From NCBI GenBank assembly GCA_013299045.1, contig JAAFJX010000016.1, forward strand, positions 28,029-92,028: DNA of 64,000 bases, written 5' to 3'. Numbering within the stretch: position 1 is the first letter of the stretch; the number at the start of each line of letters is the position of its first letter. Shown here piece after piece: positions 17,959 to 27,819 of this stretch. A program made the translations under genes and the position numbers. This stretch comes from Cytophagales bacterium (GTDB taxonomy: Bacteria; Bacteroidota; Bacteroidia; Cytophagales; Bernardetiaceae). The notes under the pieces were generated by a model. It did not search any database, had not been told where the DNA came from, and worked only from the letters and a program-made list of their open reading frames with translations.

Positions 17959-19386
17959 CTAAAAGAACTGAATAATTGTAACAATAAATATCAAAAAAGT
18001 AAGGAGCGGAAAGAATGTTACTTTAGGAATATAATTATCCCTATACTCAATCAAATACCAATCCAATCCTTTCTTCTGAAAAAGGATATAGTTCACCGTT
18101 ACGGCAAAGAGCAAGAAGTAAATAACGAAGTAGTAATACTCAATATAAAGCACCGTATCCGTTGTCAGATTGCTTCTGAGGTCTATTTGTGCCAGAATGA
18201 CTACAAAAATTAATGTGCCTATGATACCCGCAATATCCATAACACTAAACTTAAAAAAGTCTGTTTCGGTACTTTCATCATGCGACACATAAACCGTGAT
18301 GAACAAAAGCACCACCACCATAATAACTGGGGTAAGGTCAGAGAAAAACACGCTCAGGAAGTCCCTTTGCACAAAGACGTTGAAGTAGAGTTCGGGAAAT
18401 CTCTCTAGCCCAACGTAATCGTCTATGCCAAAATTAGTGGTATAATTATTCTCGCGATAGCCAAAATAACTGCCCTGTATGCCCCAGCCAGGCAATACCA
18501 TATCTTCTTCCAAGCCTACTTTTTTAAATGGATTGTAATTGGGATAAGAAGGGAGGTCAGGAATTAGAATCAAATTTTTATCAAAGTCTTTGTGCCAGAA
18601 GCGCATCCAAAGGTTCTGGTGGTCAAAAGGATATAACCTAAAGTTAAATATTTCGCGTATGGTGGCTTGCACGTTCCAGCCAATGGTCATAACGCTTGAA
18701 TCCGCATTAAACTTGCGGTAGGCCTCTTCTGTATTATAGCTTTGGGCTTCGGGCAAGTCAAAGCCCATGCTTACCTCGCTGGTGTCCTTGACGTTATAGC
18801 GTTGCCAAATCTTGAACGTAACAAGACAGTTGTATGAAGAAGTAAATTCTATGGATTGCATGAATACGCCAGTAGGCACAAAAAAAGGCTCTGGCTCATT
18901 ATTTTTAACCGATATAGCGCGACGTTCGGCAATAAATTTATCCAAATCCCCCTGATTATCAATGATGATGTCCATGTCGTCATTATGAACAAAAAAGGTG
19001 GTAAAATAAGCCAGAAAAGCCGTCAATATAACAAAAGCGAGAGAAAAAAGCGTAGACTCTGGCCAAGCGTTATCGCCCGCAAAGATGAGTTTGTGCAAAC
19101 GATAACAAGCAAAAAAGAAAACAGAGCTTCCCAGCGCACCAATCAAATAGAACAAACGCTGCTTTATCAAATAACTGTTCCGCAACAAATCCTCAAAGTT
19201 ATTAATAGCCTCATTATTCTCTACATCAAAAAAACCCGCCAAACCACTATTCCATATCTTCACCACATCAGGAAAATCCAATACAAAAATTATTGCCGTA
19301 ACCATCAGGCTGATATATGTGAGTATTAGCAAAAAATTAGATTGGAAGCGAAACTTGATGGGTAAGTTTTTAATATGATGAAGCAT
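17959..19386 (-). CDS. Pentameric ligand-gated ion channel (Cys-loop) homologue with extra N-terminal helices
   Basis: A 475-residue membrane protein with seven predicted helices. Three are N-terminal (about 17-38, 75-95, 110-133). A beta-rich extramembrane domain spans about 134-340 and contains RLYPFDHQNLWMRFW (250-264), which resembles the Pro-loop of prokaryotic channels (ELIC: FPFDRQ). Four C-terminal helices follow (351-367, 381-400, 411-436, 456-475); R341 and P353 of QRDFLSVFFSDLTPV match the conserved Arg and M1 Pro. Gated channels of this family pass cations or anions on ligand binding. The three N-terminal helices are unusual. Assignment rests on motifs read by eye. Confidence 0.65.
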   Translation of the reverse strand: MLHHIKNLPIKFRFQSNFLLILTYISLMVTAIIFVLDFPDVVKIWNSGLAGFFDVENNEAINNFEDLLRNSYLIKQRLFYLIGALGSSVFFFACYRLHKLIFAGDNAWPESTLFSLAFVILTAFLAYFTTFFVHNDDMDIIIDNQGDLDKFIAERRAISVKNNEPEPFFVPTGVFMQSIEFTSSYNCLVTFKIWQRYNVKDTSEVSMGFDLPEAQSYNTEEAYRKFNADSSVMTIGWNVQATIREIFNFRLYPFDHQNLWMRFWHKDFDKNLILIPDLPSYPNYNPFKKVGLEEDMVLPGWGIQGSYFGYRENNYTTNFGIDDYVGLERFPELYFNVFVQRDFLSVFFSDLTPVIMVVVLLFITVYVSHDESTETDFFKFSVMDIAGIIGTLIFVVILAQIDLRSNLTTDTVLYIEYYYFVIYFLLFAVTVNYILFQKKGLDWYLIEYRDNYIPKVTFFPLLTFLIFIVTIIQFF

Positions 19387-19510
19387 GATAAAATACAGGA
19401 TATTGGTATAGGATTGATTTCAATTTCCCAAAAGTGCCTTTAAAATTCAAAAAAAGCAAATTATACGTCATTTTTTTGTATATGTAAGGACAATAGAATC
19501 AATACACTCT

Positions 19511-20692
19511 CTAACGGCTCTTAGAAAGGGCTTTTTCAATATCAGCAAGAATATCGGAAATATGCTCTAAACCTACTGAAACTCTGATGGTACCGTTTTC
19601 AATGCCTACAGCCCTGCGTTCAGCTTCTGTTAGCTTGGAATGTGTAGTGGAAGCAGGGTGCGCCACAATACTGCGTGTATCCCCCAAATTGGCCGTAAAG
19701 GACATCATTTCTACATGGCTCAGAAACCTTTGAGCACGCTCAAGGCCACCTTTAAGTTCAAAGGTTACCAAGCCGCCGCCAGTACGCATTTGCCGCTTAG
19801 CAAGCGCATATTGTGGGTGTGAGGGCAGGTGCGGATACTTCACATTAAGAACATCAGCAGTCTGTTTATCAATAAATTGTGCTAGTTCTAGTGCGTTTTC
19901 GGAGTGTCTTTCCATACGCAAGGAAAACGTTTCCAGGCTTTTAGAAAGCGTCCAAGAGTTAAATGGCGAAAGCGCTGGGCCTGTATGCCGCGCAAAATAA
20001 CGCACCTCTTTGATAAGCTCCTTAGAACCAAGCACTACGCCAGCAATAACACGCCCCTGCCCGTCCAGAAATTTGGTAGCAGAGTGTGTTACCAAATGCG
20101 CGCCCATGAGAGCGGGGTTTTGTACGTGAGGTGTTGCGAAGCAATTATCTACGTTCAGCAAAAGGTTGTGTTTTTGGGCAAGAGCCGCCAGAAGTTCTAT
20201 ATCAATCAAGTCCATACTGGGGTTTGAGGGCGTTTCTACAAAAATCATTTTTGTATTTGGCCGTATGTTTTTTTCAAACTCTTCGGGCTTATCAATATCC
20301 ACATAGGTATGCGAAATACCCCAGCGCGGGAATATCTTGGTAATAATTTGGTGTGTAGAACCAAACAAAGACCTTGAGGCCAGAAGATGGTCGCCAGCAC
20401 TCAAGAAAGCCGCCATGCTGCAAAACATAGCCGCCATGCCCGAAGCAAGTGCCATACCGTCCTCCGTATGTTCCAAAATACACAATTTTTTGATGAGTTC
20501 GTCGTGATTCGGATTAGAAAAGCGCGTGTAAATATTGCCGTCTTGCTCGTCTGCAAACAAGGCGCGTGCCTGTTCTGCGTCCTCAAACACGAAACTCGAG
20601 GTCATAAAAATTGGGCTTGAGTGCTCGCGGTACTGCGTTCTTTGCATTTGGGCGCGTATAGCCTCTGTTTCGGGGTGTTGGTTTTTTTTCAT
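19511..20692 (-). CDS. metZ: O-succinyl/O-acetylhomoserine sulfhydrylase (MetZ-like)
   Basis: A 393-residue PLP enzyme of the Cys/Met metabolism family, making homocysteine from an activated homoserine and sulfide. Signs are YTRFSNPNHDELIKKL, SGMAAMFCSM, ETPSNPSMDLIDI, the PLP lysine in HSATKFLDGQGR, and SVGLEHISDIL at the end; the GQGRVIAGV segment favours MetZ over cystathionine lyases. The ATG at 20692 was preferred, although an in-frame start at 20731 would overlap the osmC stop codon. It is probably co-transcribed with osmC, 19 bp upstream. Confidence 0.88.
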   Translation of the reverse strand: MKKNQHPETEAIRAQMQRTQYREHSSPIFMTSSFVFEDAEQARALFADEQDGNIYTRFSNPNHDELIKKLCILEHTEDGMALASGMAAMFCSMAAFLSAGDHLLASRSLFGSTHQIITKIFPRWGISHTYVDIDKPEEFEKNIRPNTKMIFVETPSNPSMDLIDIELLAALAQKHNLLLNVDNCFATPHVQNPALMGAHLVTHSATKFLDGQGRVIAGVVLGSKELIKEVRYFARHTGPALSPFNSWTLSKSLETFSLRMERHSENALELAQFIDKQTADVLNVKYPHLPSHPQYALAKRQMRTGGGLVTFELKGGLERAQRFLSHVEMMSFTANLGDTRSIVAHPASTTHSKLTEAERRAVGIENGTIRVSVGLEHISDILADIEKALSKSR

Positions 20693-20711
20693 ATCCAGTC
20701 TTGCTACCTTC

Positions 20712-21137
20712 TTAGGCTTTGATGATTTCAAATGAATGGCTAATTTCTATCTTCTCAGAAAGCGATTTGGCCACTGAGCAATATTTTTCTACGCTCAACT
20801 GTACGGTCTGCTCAGCCGCATTGTGGTCTATATCCCCAAAAAGTTTGTAATGCAAATGTATGCGTTCAAAGGGTTTCACTTGTCCTTCAGCGCGGCGTTG
20901 GCCATCTGCTACCACCTGCACGTCCAACAAATTCTGCCGTTTTTTTTGTAAAATAAGCACCACATCAAAGACTGTACAGCCTGCCAAAGAGGCCAATAGT
21001 CCTTGCATGGGGCTTGGTGCTAAGCCCTCGCCCAGGCCCCCATCGCTAGGTAGCGCGTCAAACTGAAGTTTTGCACCATTTTCATTTTCGGCCTCAAAAT
21101 GAAGCCCTTTGTTCAATCTTTTCAGAATTATCTGCAT
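20712..21137 (-). CDS. OsmC/Ohr family protein
   Basis: A 141-residue OsmC-like protein, typically a thiol peroxidase acting on organic hydroperoxides. Features are SDGGLGEGLAPSPMQGLLASLAGCTVFDV, carrying the first reactive cysteine (about C74), and EKYCSVAKSLSEKIEI with the second (about C121). The ATG at 21137 gives the normal start MQIILKRLNKG; the longer reading from 21212 is unlikely. It precedes metZ closely, which suggests a sulfur or redox context. Confidence 0.85.
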   Translation of the reverse strand: MQIILKRLNKGLHFEAENENGAKLQFDALPSDGGLGEGLAPSPMQGLLASLAGCTVFDVVLILQKKRQNLLDVQVVADGQRRAEGQVKPFERIHLHYKLFGDIDHNAAEQTVQLSVEKYCSVAKSLSEKIEISHSFEIIKA

Positions 21138-21236
21138 GGTTTTGGTTTGAATTAGTAAGTACAACCTATGAGGCAGTGAATCCTCCGTAAAGTGGCGCTC
21201 ACAAGAGAACAACCAGTCTATATCAGAAACCCACCC

Positions 21237-22550
21237 CTACTTTTTTTCTACGGCATACACCATGACGGAATTTCCCCCCCCCGCAGATTTGCCCTGTGCC
21301 GTAACCACAACGAGCTTGCTATCAGGCGAAACCGCTAAACCAACAGGGAAAGAATCTGCTGCTATGGAGGCAATCACGCTCATGTCCGAAGTCCGTATAA
21401 CTGCTATCTTACTTTCATTATTTACCGCCGCAAAAATGTATTCGGCATCAGGGGAGCTATCTATAGTGCGTATCCCATTGCCAGCAAAGCAGCCTTCCCA
21501 TACAAGATTAATATCTTTGCCCGTTTGTGCCACTTTTGCATCAAGCAGGGTTTTAAGTGGTAATTTATGAACATAACCGCTGCTATTCGTGCTGACGAGT
21601 ACGTCTGAACCGCGTATAATCAAATGGCGAACGCTGCCCTTCATGCCCGTAACGAGGCCAATGTAGGTCCAATGCTGCATATCAAAAACCGCTATCCCTC
21701 CGGTGGTCATACGCCCTACAAGCAGATACTTGCTATCTGGCGTAAAAGTTGTCCCGCGTAGGCAATAACCACATTCTTTGTCACGGTCAATTTTTTCGGT
21801 ATCGCTAAAGTCCATGCTCAAGCGCTTGCCCACCACAAAGTGTTTCACATATTTAAAATCTTTGGGTGTGGCCGTGCTCACGTCAATCAGGCCTACGGTG
21901 TTGTCGCCCCAATGCGTAACTGCTACATAGCGGCCATCGGGCGATGCTGCCACCATCTTGGGCAGAGGGCCTGTAGGCATAACGCGCACAATTTCATCGG
22001 TTTGTGTGTCAATAATAGCCACTGCCGAGGGGTCTTGCGCATTCATGTCATAACTGCGGCGGTAGTAAGTAACCCATAAGTACCGCCCATTGTGAGAGAG
22101 GCAACTCTCGACTGGCTTTCCTTGGAAGTAGTTTTGGTCTTTGGTACGCTTTTTAAATGCGTAATCAAACGCCGTTGTTTCGCCGTTTAGGAACAGGCTC
22201 TGATTGCTGCTATTGAATGTATGACTGATAATTTTGGTGCGCTTGAGTGTTGTGGCATCATAAACAAGCGTAGAAAATCCTTCTAAGCTATTGATATAAA
22301 ATTTTTTGCCATCTGGTGTAAAAATAGCAGATTTTGGAGAATAAATGCCTTCGTCAAAGTGGTCGTTGGGGTCGGCCGTATTGGCTGTTAGGTGCTGAAA
22401 ACGCGCCTTGAGCTTCATCTGCACTTCTGCACTTGCAGGCTCTGAAGCTACGCCTATTTTAACGCGCTTGACCTGCGCCAAGGTACTGGTATGAACAAAC
22501 AGCGCGCTGAGAAGGCTCAAAAGCACTGAGGCAGATAATTTCAAAAGCAT
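21237..22550 (-). CDS. Secreted YVTN/WD40-like beta-propeller protein
   Basis: A 437-residue exported protein with an N-terminal signal peptide (LLSLLSALFVHTSTLA) followed by seven or so propeller blades with the YVTN-type pattern (SPDGRYVAVTHWGDNTVGLIDVST, FTPDSKYLLVGRMTTGGIAVFDM, VSPDSKLVVVTAQG). It contains CGYCLRG, a possible disulfide or metal site. The family is related to YncE and surface-layer propellers; the function cannot be named. A promoter (TAATTTTG on the minus strand, 22601-22608) lies upstream. No lipobox. Confidence 0.75.
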   Translation of the reverse strand: MLLKLSASVLLSLLSALFVHTSTLAQVKRVKIGVASEPASAEVQMKLKARFQHLTANTADPNDHFDEGIYSPKSAIFTPDGKKFYINSLEGFSTLVYDATTLKRTKIISHTFNSSNQSLFLNGETTAFDYAFKKRTKDQNYFQGKPVESCLSHNGRYLWVTYYRRSYDMNAQDPSAVAIIDTQTDEIVRVMPTGPLPKMVAASPDGRYVAVTHWGDNTVGLIDVSTATPKDFKYVKHFVVGKRLSMDFSDTEKIDRDKECGYCLRGTTFTPDSKYLLVGRMTTGGIAVFDMQHWTYIGLVTGMKGSVRHLIIRGSDVLVSTNSSGYVHKLPLKTLLDAKVAQTGKDINLVWEGCFAGNGIRTIDSSPDAEYIFAAVNNESKIAVIRTSDMSVIASIAADSFPVGLAVSPDSKLVVVTAQGKSAGGGNSVMVYAVEKK

Positions 22551-22600
22551 GGGTTTTTATAATTGGTTAGCTAAAAACAGTTGTTCCTCTAAAACGAGTG

Positions 22601-22608
22601 CAAAATTA
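22601..22608 (-). promoter_or_regulatory. Promoter element of the secreted propeller gene
   Basis: TAATTTTG on the minus strand, 51 bp before the ATG at 22550. Confidence 0.55.
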
Positions 22609-22710
22609 TATCTTTTAATGAAAGGAGGCCTCATCAAAGACATCTAAATTTTTGTAGTGTATGTCTTTTTTAATAAGCCCCATACACACCAGTTTGGTCA
22701 TTAGGCTCAC

Positions 22711-22743
22711 AAAAAAAGGCCGTTCGTTTTACAGAACAGCCTT
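22711..22743 (-). terminator. Terminator of the sdhCA operon
   Basis: On the minus strand AAGGCTGTTCTG pairs with CGAACGGCCTT and is followed by a T-tract; it starts 26 bp after the sdhA stop codon. Confidence 0.8.
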
Positions 22744-22769
22744 CCATTGGTTCTATGCCTGTATCAGAA

Positions 22770-24701
22770 TTACTTGTAGCTGCGCTGAGTCAGTTTAACG
22801 TTCTCAAATACAAGTTCTTCTTTATGAAGCTCTTGTATCTGCTTGTCGCCTTTGTGCTCCCACGCCGACACATAACAAAAATCCTCATCGTTACGCAGCG
22901 CTTCGCCGTCTGGGGTTTGGTACTCTTCGCGGAAGTGGCCACCACAGGATTCATTGCGTGTGAAAGCATCATGCACCATGAGTTCACCGAGTTCAATAAA
23001 GTCTGCAACACGCGCTGCTTTTTCTAGCGTAATATTGTATTCTTCGTTGAGCCCAGTCATTTTGAGGTCGTTCCAGAACAGTTCCTTAATTTTAGCAATC
23101 TCAGTTTTGGCCGCCAAAAGCCCTTCGGCAGTACGCGACATACCGCACTGGTCCCACATAATTCTGCCCAACTTTTTATGTAAATCATCAGGCGTTTGCG
23201 AGCCTTTCATTTTTACCAAAATCTCTACGCGGTTTTTAACTTCCTGTACAGCATCTTTGAACTCTGGTCGGTCTGTAGAATGTTTTTCGTAAGGCATGGT
23301 AGCCAAATAATCGCCGATGGTGTAAGGCAAAACGAAATAGCCATCTGCCAAGCCCTGCATCAACGCACTTGCTCCTAGTCTGTTAGCGCCATGGTCAGAG
23401 AAATTGGCTTCGCCAAGTGCATAAAGGCCGGGCACGGTTGTCATCAGGTTATAATCTACCCAAAGCCCACCCATGGTGTAGTGTGGTGCAGGATAAATCA
23501 TCATAGGCTCTTTGTATGGGCTTTTGCCTGTAATGCGCTCGTACATATCAAACAAGTTGCCGTATTTGTCTGAAATAATTTTTTCGCCATCGCGTTTAAT
23601 CGCATCGCGGAAATCCAAGAAAACAGCACGACCTGTATTGCTAACGCCTTTGCTGTCGTCGCACATATATTTGGCATTGCGCGAAGCCACATCGCGGGGC
23701 ACAAGGTTTCCGAAAGTTGGGTAACGACGTTCTAAGAAATAGTCGCGCTCGTTTTCAGAAATGTCGTTGGGGTGGCGTTTATCATTGGCTTTGGCCGGAA
23801 CCCACACACGGCCGTCATTGCGCAAGGACTCTGACATCAGGGTGAGCTTGGACTGATGGTCGCCCGACACGGGAATACAAGTTGGGTGAATCTGCGTATA
23901 GCATGGATTAGCGAAAAAAGCACCTTTTTTATGTGCGCGCCAAGCTGCTGTTACGTTTGACCCCATAGCATTTGTAGAAAGGAAAAAGACATTGGAGTAG
24001 CCACCCGTACAGAGCAACACGGCGTGTGCAGAATGCGACTCAATAGCACCAGTAACGAGGTCGCGGGTTACGATACCACGCGCTACACCATTAACAAGCA
24101 CTACGTCCATCATTTCGTGGCGTGTGTACATTTTTACCTTACCAGCGTTCACTTGACGCTCCAGAGCGCTATAAGCACCCAGAAGCAACTGCTGGCCAGT
24201 TTGGCCACGTGCATAAAACGTGCGAGATACGAGCGCACCACCAAAAGAACGATTGTCTAGCATTCCACCATACTCACGCGCAAAAGGGACACCCTGCGCC
24301 ACGCATTGGTCAATGATATTGACGCTGACTTCTGCCAAACGGTGTACGTTGGCTTCCCGAGCACGGTAATCGCCTCCTTTGACGGTGTCATAAAAAAGTC
24401 TATAGATACTATCACCGTCATTTTTATAGTTTTTGGCGGCATTAATACCCCCTTGTGCGGCTATGCTGTGCGCACGGCGTGGGCTATCCTGAAAACAAAA
24501 TGCCTTCACGTTATAGCCAAGCTCGCCTAATGTGGCTGCTGCTGCCGCGCCTGCAAGCCCAGTACCTACCACAATCACGTCGTATTTCCGCTTGTTGGCA
24601 GGGTTTACCAGCTTCATGCCAAACTTATGGCGAGACCATTTCTCATCAATAGGGCCGGCAGGGATTTTGGAGTCCAATCGGCTTGAAAATGTATTGCTCA
24701 T
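22770..24701 (-). CDS. sdhA: Succinate dehydrogenase/fumarate reductase flavoprotein subunit
   Basis: A 643-residue flavoprotein of the Bacteroidota/epsilon type, oxidising succinate in the respiratory chain or reducing fumarate. The FAD-binding fold shows [19 protein letters not shown], the flavin-linking His region is [15 protein letters not shown], and the substrate site motifs include HPTCIPVSG and [14 protein letters not shown]. It follows sdhC by 32 bp. The iron-sulfur subunit gene sdhB, normally next in this operon, is absent: a terminator follows sdhA directly. Confidence 0.95.
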   Translation of the reverse strand: MSNTFSSRLDSKIPAGPIDEKWSRHKFGMKLVNPANKRKYDVIVVGTGLAGAAAAATLGELGYNVKAFCFQDSPRRAHSIAAQGGINAAKNYKNDGDSIYRLFYDTVKGGDYRAREANVHRLAEVSVNIIDQCVAQGVPFAREYGGMLDNRSFGGALVSRTFYARGQTGQQLLLGAYSALERQVNAGKVKMYTRHEMMDVVLVNGVARGIVTRDLVTGAIESHSAHAVLLCTGGYSNVFFLSTNAMGSNVTAAWRAHKKGAFFANPCYTQIHPTCIPVSGDHQSKLTLMSESLRNDGRVWVPAKANDKRHPNDISENERDYFLERRYPTFGNLVPRDVASRNAKYMCDDSKGVSNTGRAVFLDFRDAIKRDGEKIISDKYGNLFDMYERITGKSPYKEPMMIYPAPHYTMGGLWVDYNLMTTVPGLYALGEANFSDHGANRLGASALMQGLADGYFVLPYTIGDYLATMPYEKHSTDRPEFKDAVQEVKNRVEILVKMKGSQTPDDLHKKLGRIMWDQCGMSRTAEGLLAAKTEIAKIKELFWNDLKMTGLNEEYNITLEKAARVADFIELGELMVHDAFTRNESCGGHFREEYQTPDGEALRNDEDFCYVSAWEHKGDKQIQELHKEELVFENVKLTQRSYK

Positions 24702-24733
24702 AACTTTCTGACTGACAATTATTAAAATTTATA

Positions 24734-25411
24734 CTAACTCAAACTTTTAACAAACATAAGCAGCGGAATAGCCGCATAACCCATGCAAATACCGATAGAA
24801 AAAATAACACCTACAGTTTGAATTATAGGCGTGTATTTTTTGTGGTTGATGCCCAACGTTTGGAAGGCGCTCTGAAAACCGTGCAACAAGTGGAAAGCCA
24901 AAACAGCCATAGAAAGGACATAGAAGGCTACATACCACCACTGCGAAAATGCAATTTTGGTTACAGTAAACAAATCGCGGTTGCCTTGCGCATCTGTTCC
25001 AATCTCGCCCCAGTGCATTTCGTACCAAAAGTTTTTCATGTGAACCACAATGAAAAGCAAGATGAGAGAGCCTAGCAAACCCATGTTACGCGATGCCCAC
25101 GAGCTATTAGCTGCACCATCGGCCATTTTATAGCCTACAGGACGTGCTTTGCGGTTGGCCATAACCAGCATAATGCCGTAAATCGCATGAAATAGAATAG
25201 TGGCATACAGGCCATAAGAAATAAATTTGACAAGCGGAAAACTTGTCATGAACTTGGCGTAGGCGTTGAACTGCAAGCCACCGTCGTCATTGAGCATCTG
25301 AAAGTTGCCGCTCAAATGCACTATTAAAAATGAACATAAGAATAGACCAGTTAATGCCATCAATAACTTGCGGCCTATGCTACTAGATAATGTTTTAGTA
25401 ATCCAACTCAT
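24734..25411 (-). CDS. sdhC: Succinate dehydrogenase cytochrome b558 subunit
   Basis: A 225-residue membrane anchor of the single-subunit diheme type. Five membrane helices are visible, with histidine ligands in the helices (FLIVHLSGN, YATILFHAIYGIM, LFIVVHMKNFWYEM, LAFHLLHGFQSAF). It passes electrons from SdhAB to menaquinone. It is the first gene of the operon with sdhA; a TAnnTTTG element lies upstream at 25470-25477. Confidence 0.92.
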   Translation of the reverse strand: MSWITKTLSSSIGRKLLMALTGLFLCSFLIVHLSGNFQMLNDDGGLQFNAYAKFMTSFPLVKFISYGLYATILFHAIYGIMLVMANRKARPVGYKMADGAANSSWASRNMGLLGSLILLFIVVHMKNFWYEMHWGEIGTDAQGNRDLFTVTKIAFSQWWYVAFYVLSMAVLAFHLLHGFQSAFQTLGINHKKYTPIIQTVGVIFSIGICMGYAAIPLLMFVKSLS

Positions 25412-25469
25412 GGTAAAGAATCATTTTGTTCAAATGCCTTTTAAAGCATTTAGGGTTAAAATTTGCAGC

Positions 25470-25477
25470 CAAAGGTA
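25470..25477 (-). promoter_or_regulatory. Promoter element of sdhCA
   Basis: TACCTTTG on the minus strand, 59 bp before the sdhC ATG. Confidence 0.55.
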
Positions 25478-25634
25478 AGCAGTTAGCGGATTTGCACAAA
25501 ATTTTAAGCCTCTGTTTTCAAAAAAACATTTGTTTTATAGCAAATGTTTGCAAAAAGTAGAGATTAAATTGCTTTTTTTGAATCCAAATGGGATTGATTA
25601 ATAAATAGTAAAGCTCATGGATTATAAAACAAAA

Positions 25635-26417
25635 CTACCAAGTCATTCTAAGAGCAATTTGTGGCGCATGTACACTCAAATGTTGATTGACGTGTAAGTA
25701 ATACTCTAATCCTACTTTGAGCCAGTTTTTTTGGCGTAAGTCTTCTTTTTTATAGTAGGGCACCCAGAACAAACGGGGTTGCGCATTAGCGTCTAACTTC
25801 CAATAATTTAGATAGGCGCAGTCTGCCACGCCTTCTATGCTCCAGTGGCTGCGACCAATTCGGAAAGGATAAGTGTAAACTACTGTATTGTGTATGGTTT
25901 TGTTGCCAAAGTTATCGCGGCGATGGTAAATGAATAGGTCTGTCAGTGCGCCTTTTGGCATTTTGAACGATACACCGCCACCTATGAACTGTCCAAAAAA
26001 GCTAGAATAGCTGCTAAGACTCAACTGAGCGCCTATATATACATCTCTGACAATTCCTAAACGTAAACTTTTGCGTTTAAGCAGTTTGCATAGGCTCAAA
26101 TTTGGGGCACACTCTGTATAAATTCTTGATTTTTCTTTTGTGAGGCTGTCGTTGAAGTCCAAAAAATTACCGTTAAGATAGGCCACCATGAAAAAGTTTG
26201 TGCCATAGCGCCAAGCCAAAAAATTTTCAAAAAGAACAGTACTCATGCCAGTATTTTTGGTATTGTAGCCATACATTTTATCCTTGAAACCGCGCCCATA
26301 GTTGAGTTGTAAGGAACTTGTAGAAAACTGCCCACCTTGTGCATGACATAGGTTACTGTTTCCCCCAAAGTAGTAAGTAAGAACAAAAAATAGTAAAACT
26401 ATATAGCACTTTATCAT
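25635..26417 (-). CDS. Tsx-like outer-membrane channel (DUF5020-like)
   Basis: A 260-residue exported barrel protein. The signal peptide ends near SNLCHAQ, and the mature part begins with STSSLQLNYGRGF and VLFENFLAWRYGTNFFMVAYL, the pattern of nucleoside-channel (Tsx/OmpK) and DUF5020 proteins. It ends in IALRMTW, an aromatic C-terminus typical for barrels. It has no close neighbours on the strand, so the substrate is not indicated by context. Confidence 0.75.
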   Translation of the reverse strand: MIKCYIVLLFFVLTYYFGGNSNLCHAQGGQFSTSSLQLNYGRGFKDKMYGYNTKNTGMSTVLFENFLAWRYGTNFFMVAYLNGNFLDFNDSLTKEKSRIYTECAPNLSLCKLLKRKSLRLGIVRDVYIGAQLSLSSYSSFFGQFIGGGVSFKMPKGALTDLFIYHRRDNFGNKTIHNTVVYTYPFRIGRSHWSIEGVADCAYLNYWKLDANAQPRLFWVPYYKKEDLRQKNWLKVGLEYYLHVNQHLSVHAPQIALRMTW

Positions 26418-26747
26418 GGTCAGTTGGTGGGGAAAGATGGTAACAAAAAGTCTGCTGTTTGAACGCCCGAATTTTACGAAAAAATTACTCAGTAATGGTG
26501 TGCTTTGGCTTAAATTTTTGGCTAATGCTTCAAAATATAAGGCGGCTTATAAGGGTATTTAAATTATTCTTGAAGCAGAAATAAGAAAAAACCGTGCTGC
26601 CTAATTTTTGAAAAGAGAAAAAAATCTTGTTTTAGCAGTTAAGACCTATTTACAGGTCATAAAATTTGGAATTTCAATCTTTTGGCTATTGTTTTGTGCT
26701 TCCTTCTATCTGTTACTTAGTTCTGAAAAATACAAACTGCCCTTTTT
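26418..26747. other. Divergent intergenic region, nothing recognised
   Basis: 330 bp of AT-rich sequence between the Tsx-like gene (minus) and the reductase gene (plus). It must hold both promoters, but I cannot place them confidently, and I see no repeat or RNA. Confidence 0.4.
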
Positions 26748-27815
26748 ATGTTCAACTTCTTGAAAGTCAAAGATATAAGACGTGAAACAGCTCATTGTGT
26801 ATCCGTTGCATTTGAGATACCCGATGCACTTAAAGAGGCTTACAGTTATAAAGCTGGGCAGTACCTGACGCTCAAAGTTAGGATTAATGGCGTAGAGTAT
26901 CGTCGCTCTTATTCGCTCAGCAGCAGTCCACAAAGCGAAACAGAATGGCGAATTGCAGTCAAAAAGCTGGAAGGCGGTAAGGTTTCTACCTACATGAACG
27001 AGCACCTGAAAGTGGGCGAAGAGTTGGAGGTTATGCCCCCCATGGGTAATTTTACACCTCAAATTGATGCAGCAAATAATAAAAACTATGTACTTTTTGC
27101 GGCTGGCAGTGGTATTACACCCATCTTTGGCATTCTGAAATCTGTCCTAAAAGTGGAGTCTCAGAGCCAAGTTACGCTCTTTTACGGCAATGCTTCGCCG
27201 CAGGAAATTATTTATGGCAAAGAGATTGACGCACTGGCACAGCAATTTGCGGAACGCTTCAAGCTATATTACGTTTTTAGTCGTTCTGGTGCTTCCGATA
27301 GGCTTTTTGAAGGGCGTATAGACCTTGACAAGTGCCGCTTATTGATGAGTAAATACGTCAGTAATAAAAGTGATAACCTCTATTACGTTTGCGGCCCCGA
27401 AAGCATGATTAAAAATGTGGCCGATACGCTCATCAGTATGCAAGTACCCAAAGGGCAAGTGCATTACGAGCTGTTTACTGCCCCAGCAGAAACCCCGAGC
27501 AGCAATGGCAAAGCAAAACATAACCACCCCATGGTACACGCTCACGTACTGGTCATAACAAATGGAGAGGAAACCGATTTTTCATTGGAAACAGACGGCG
27601 ACCCTATCCTTGATGCGGCTATGATAGCAGGAGCGGACGTGCCTTTCGCCTGCAAGGGTGGAGTTTGTTGCACCTGTCGCGCCAAGTTGCTCAAAGGAAA
27701 TGCCTTTATGGACAATAACTACGCGCTTTCGGAAGAAGAAGTGGCGCAAGGTTATGTACTGGCTTGCCAAGCACACCCCACCACCTCGGAAGTGGTTTTG
27801 GATTTTGATGTTTAG
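26748..27815 (+). CDS. PaaE-like NAD(P)H:ferredoxin-type oxidoreductase
   Basis: A 355-residue protein with an FAD-binding ferredoxin reductase domain (YRRSYSLSSSP for flavin, AAGSGITPIFGILK for nucleotide, YYVCGPESMIKNV) fused to a C-terminal plant-type 2Fe-2S ferredoxin with cysteines in CKGGVCCTCRAKL and VLACQA. The same architecture is found in PaaE of the phenylacetyl-CoA epoxidase. The paaABCD genes are not adjacent, so it more likely serves another oxygenase or desaturase. Cytoplasmic. Convergent with a methyltransferase gene, 4 bp between the stops. Confidence 0.88.
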   Translation: MFNFLKVKDIRRETAHCVSVAFEIPDALKEAYSYKAGQYLTLKVRINGVEYRRSYSLSSSPQSETEWRIAVKKLEGGKVSTYMNEHLKVGEELEVMPPMGNFTPQIDAANNKNYVLFAAGSGITPIFGILKSVLKVESQSQVTLFYGNASPQEIIYGKEIDALAQQFAERFKLYYVFSRSGASDRLFEGRIDLDKCRLLMSKYVSNKSDNLYYVCGPESMIKNVADTLISMQVPKGQVHYELFTAPAETPSSNGKAKHNHPMVHAHVLVITNGEETDFSLETDGDPILDAAMIAGADVPFACKGGVCCTCRAKLLKGNAFMDNNYALSEEEVAQGYVLACQAHPTTSEVVLDFDV

Positions 27816-27819
27816 GGCA

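Noticed and set aside
17758..18213. Plus-strand reading frame of 151 codons opposite the channel gene
   Set aside because: It lies antisense to two good genes, and its product has no recognisable composition or motif.
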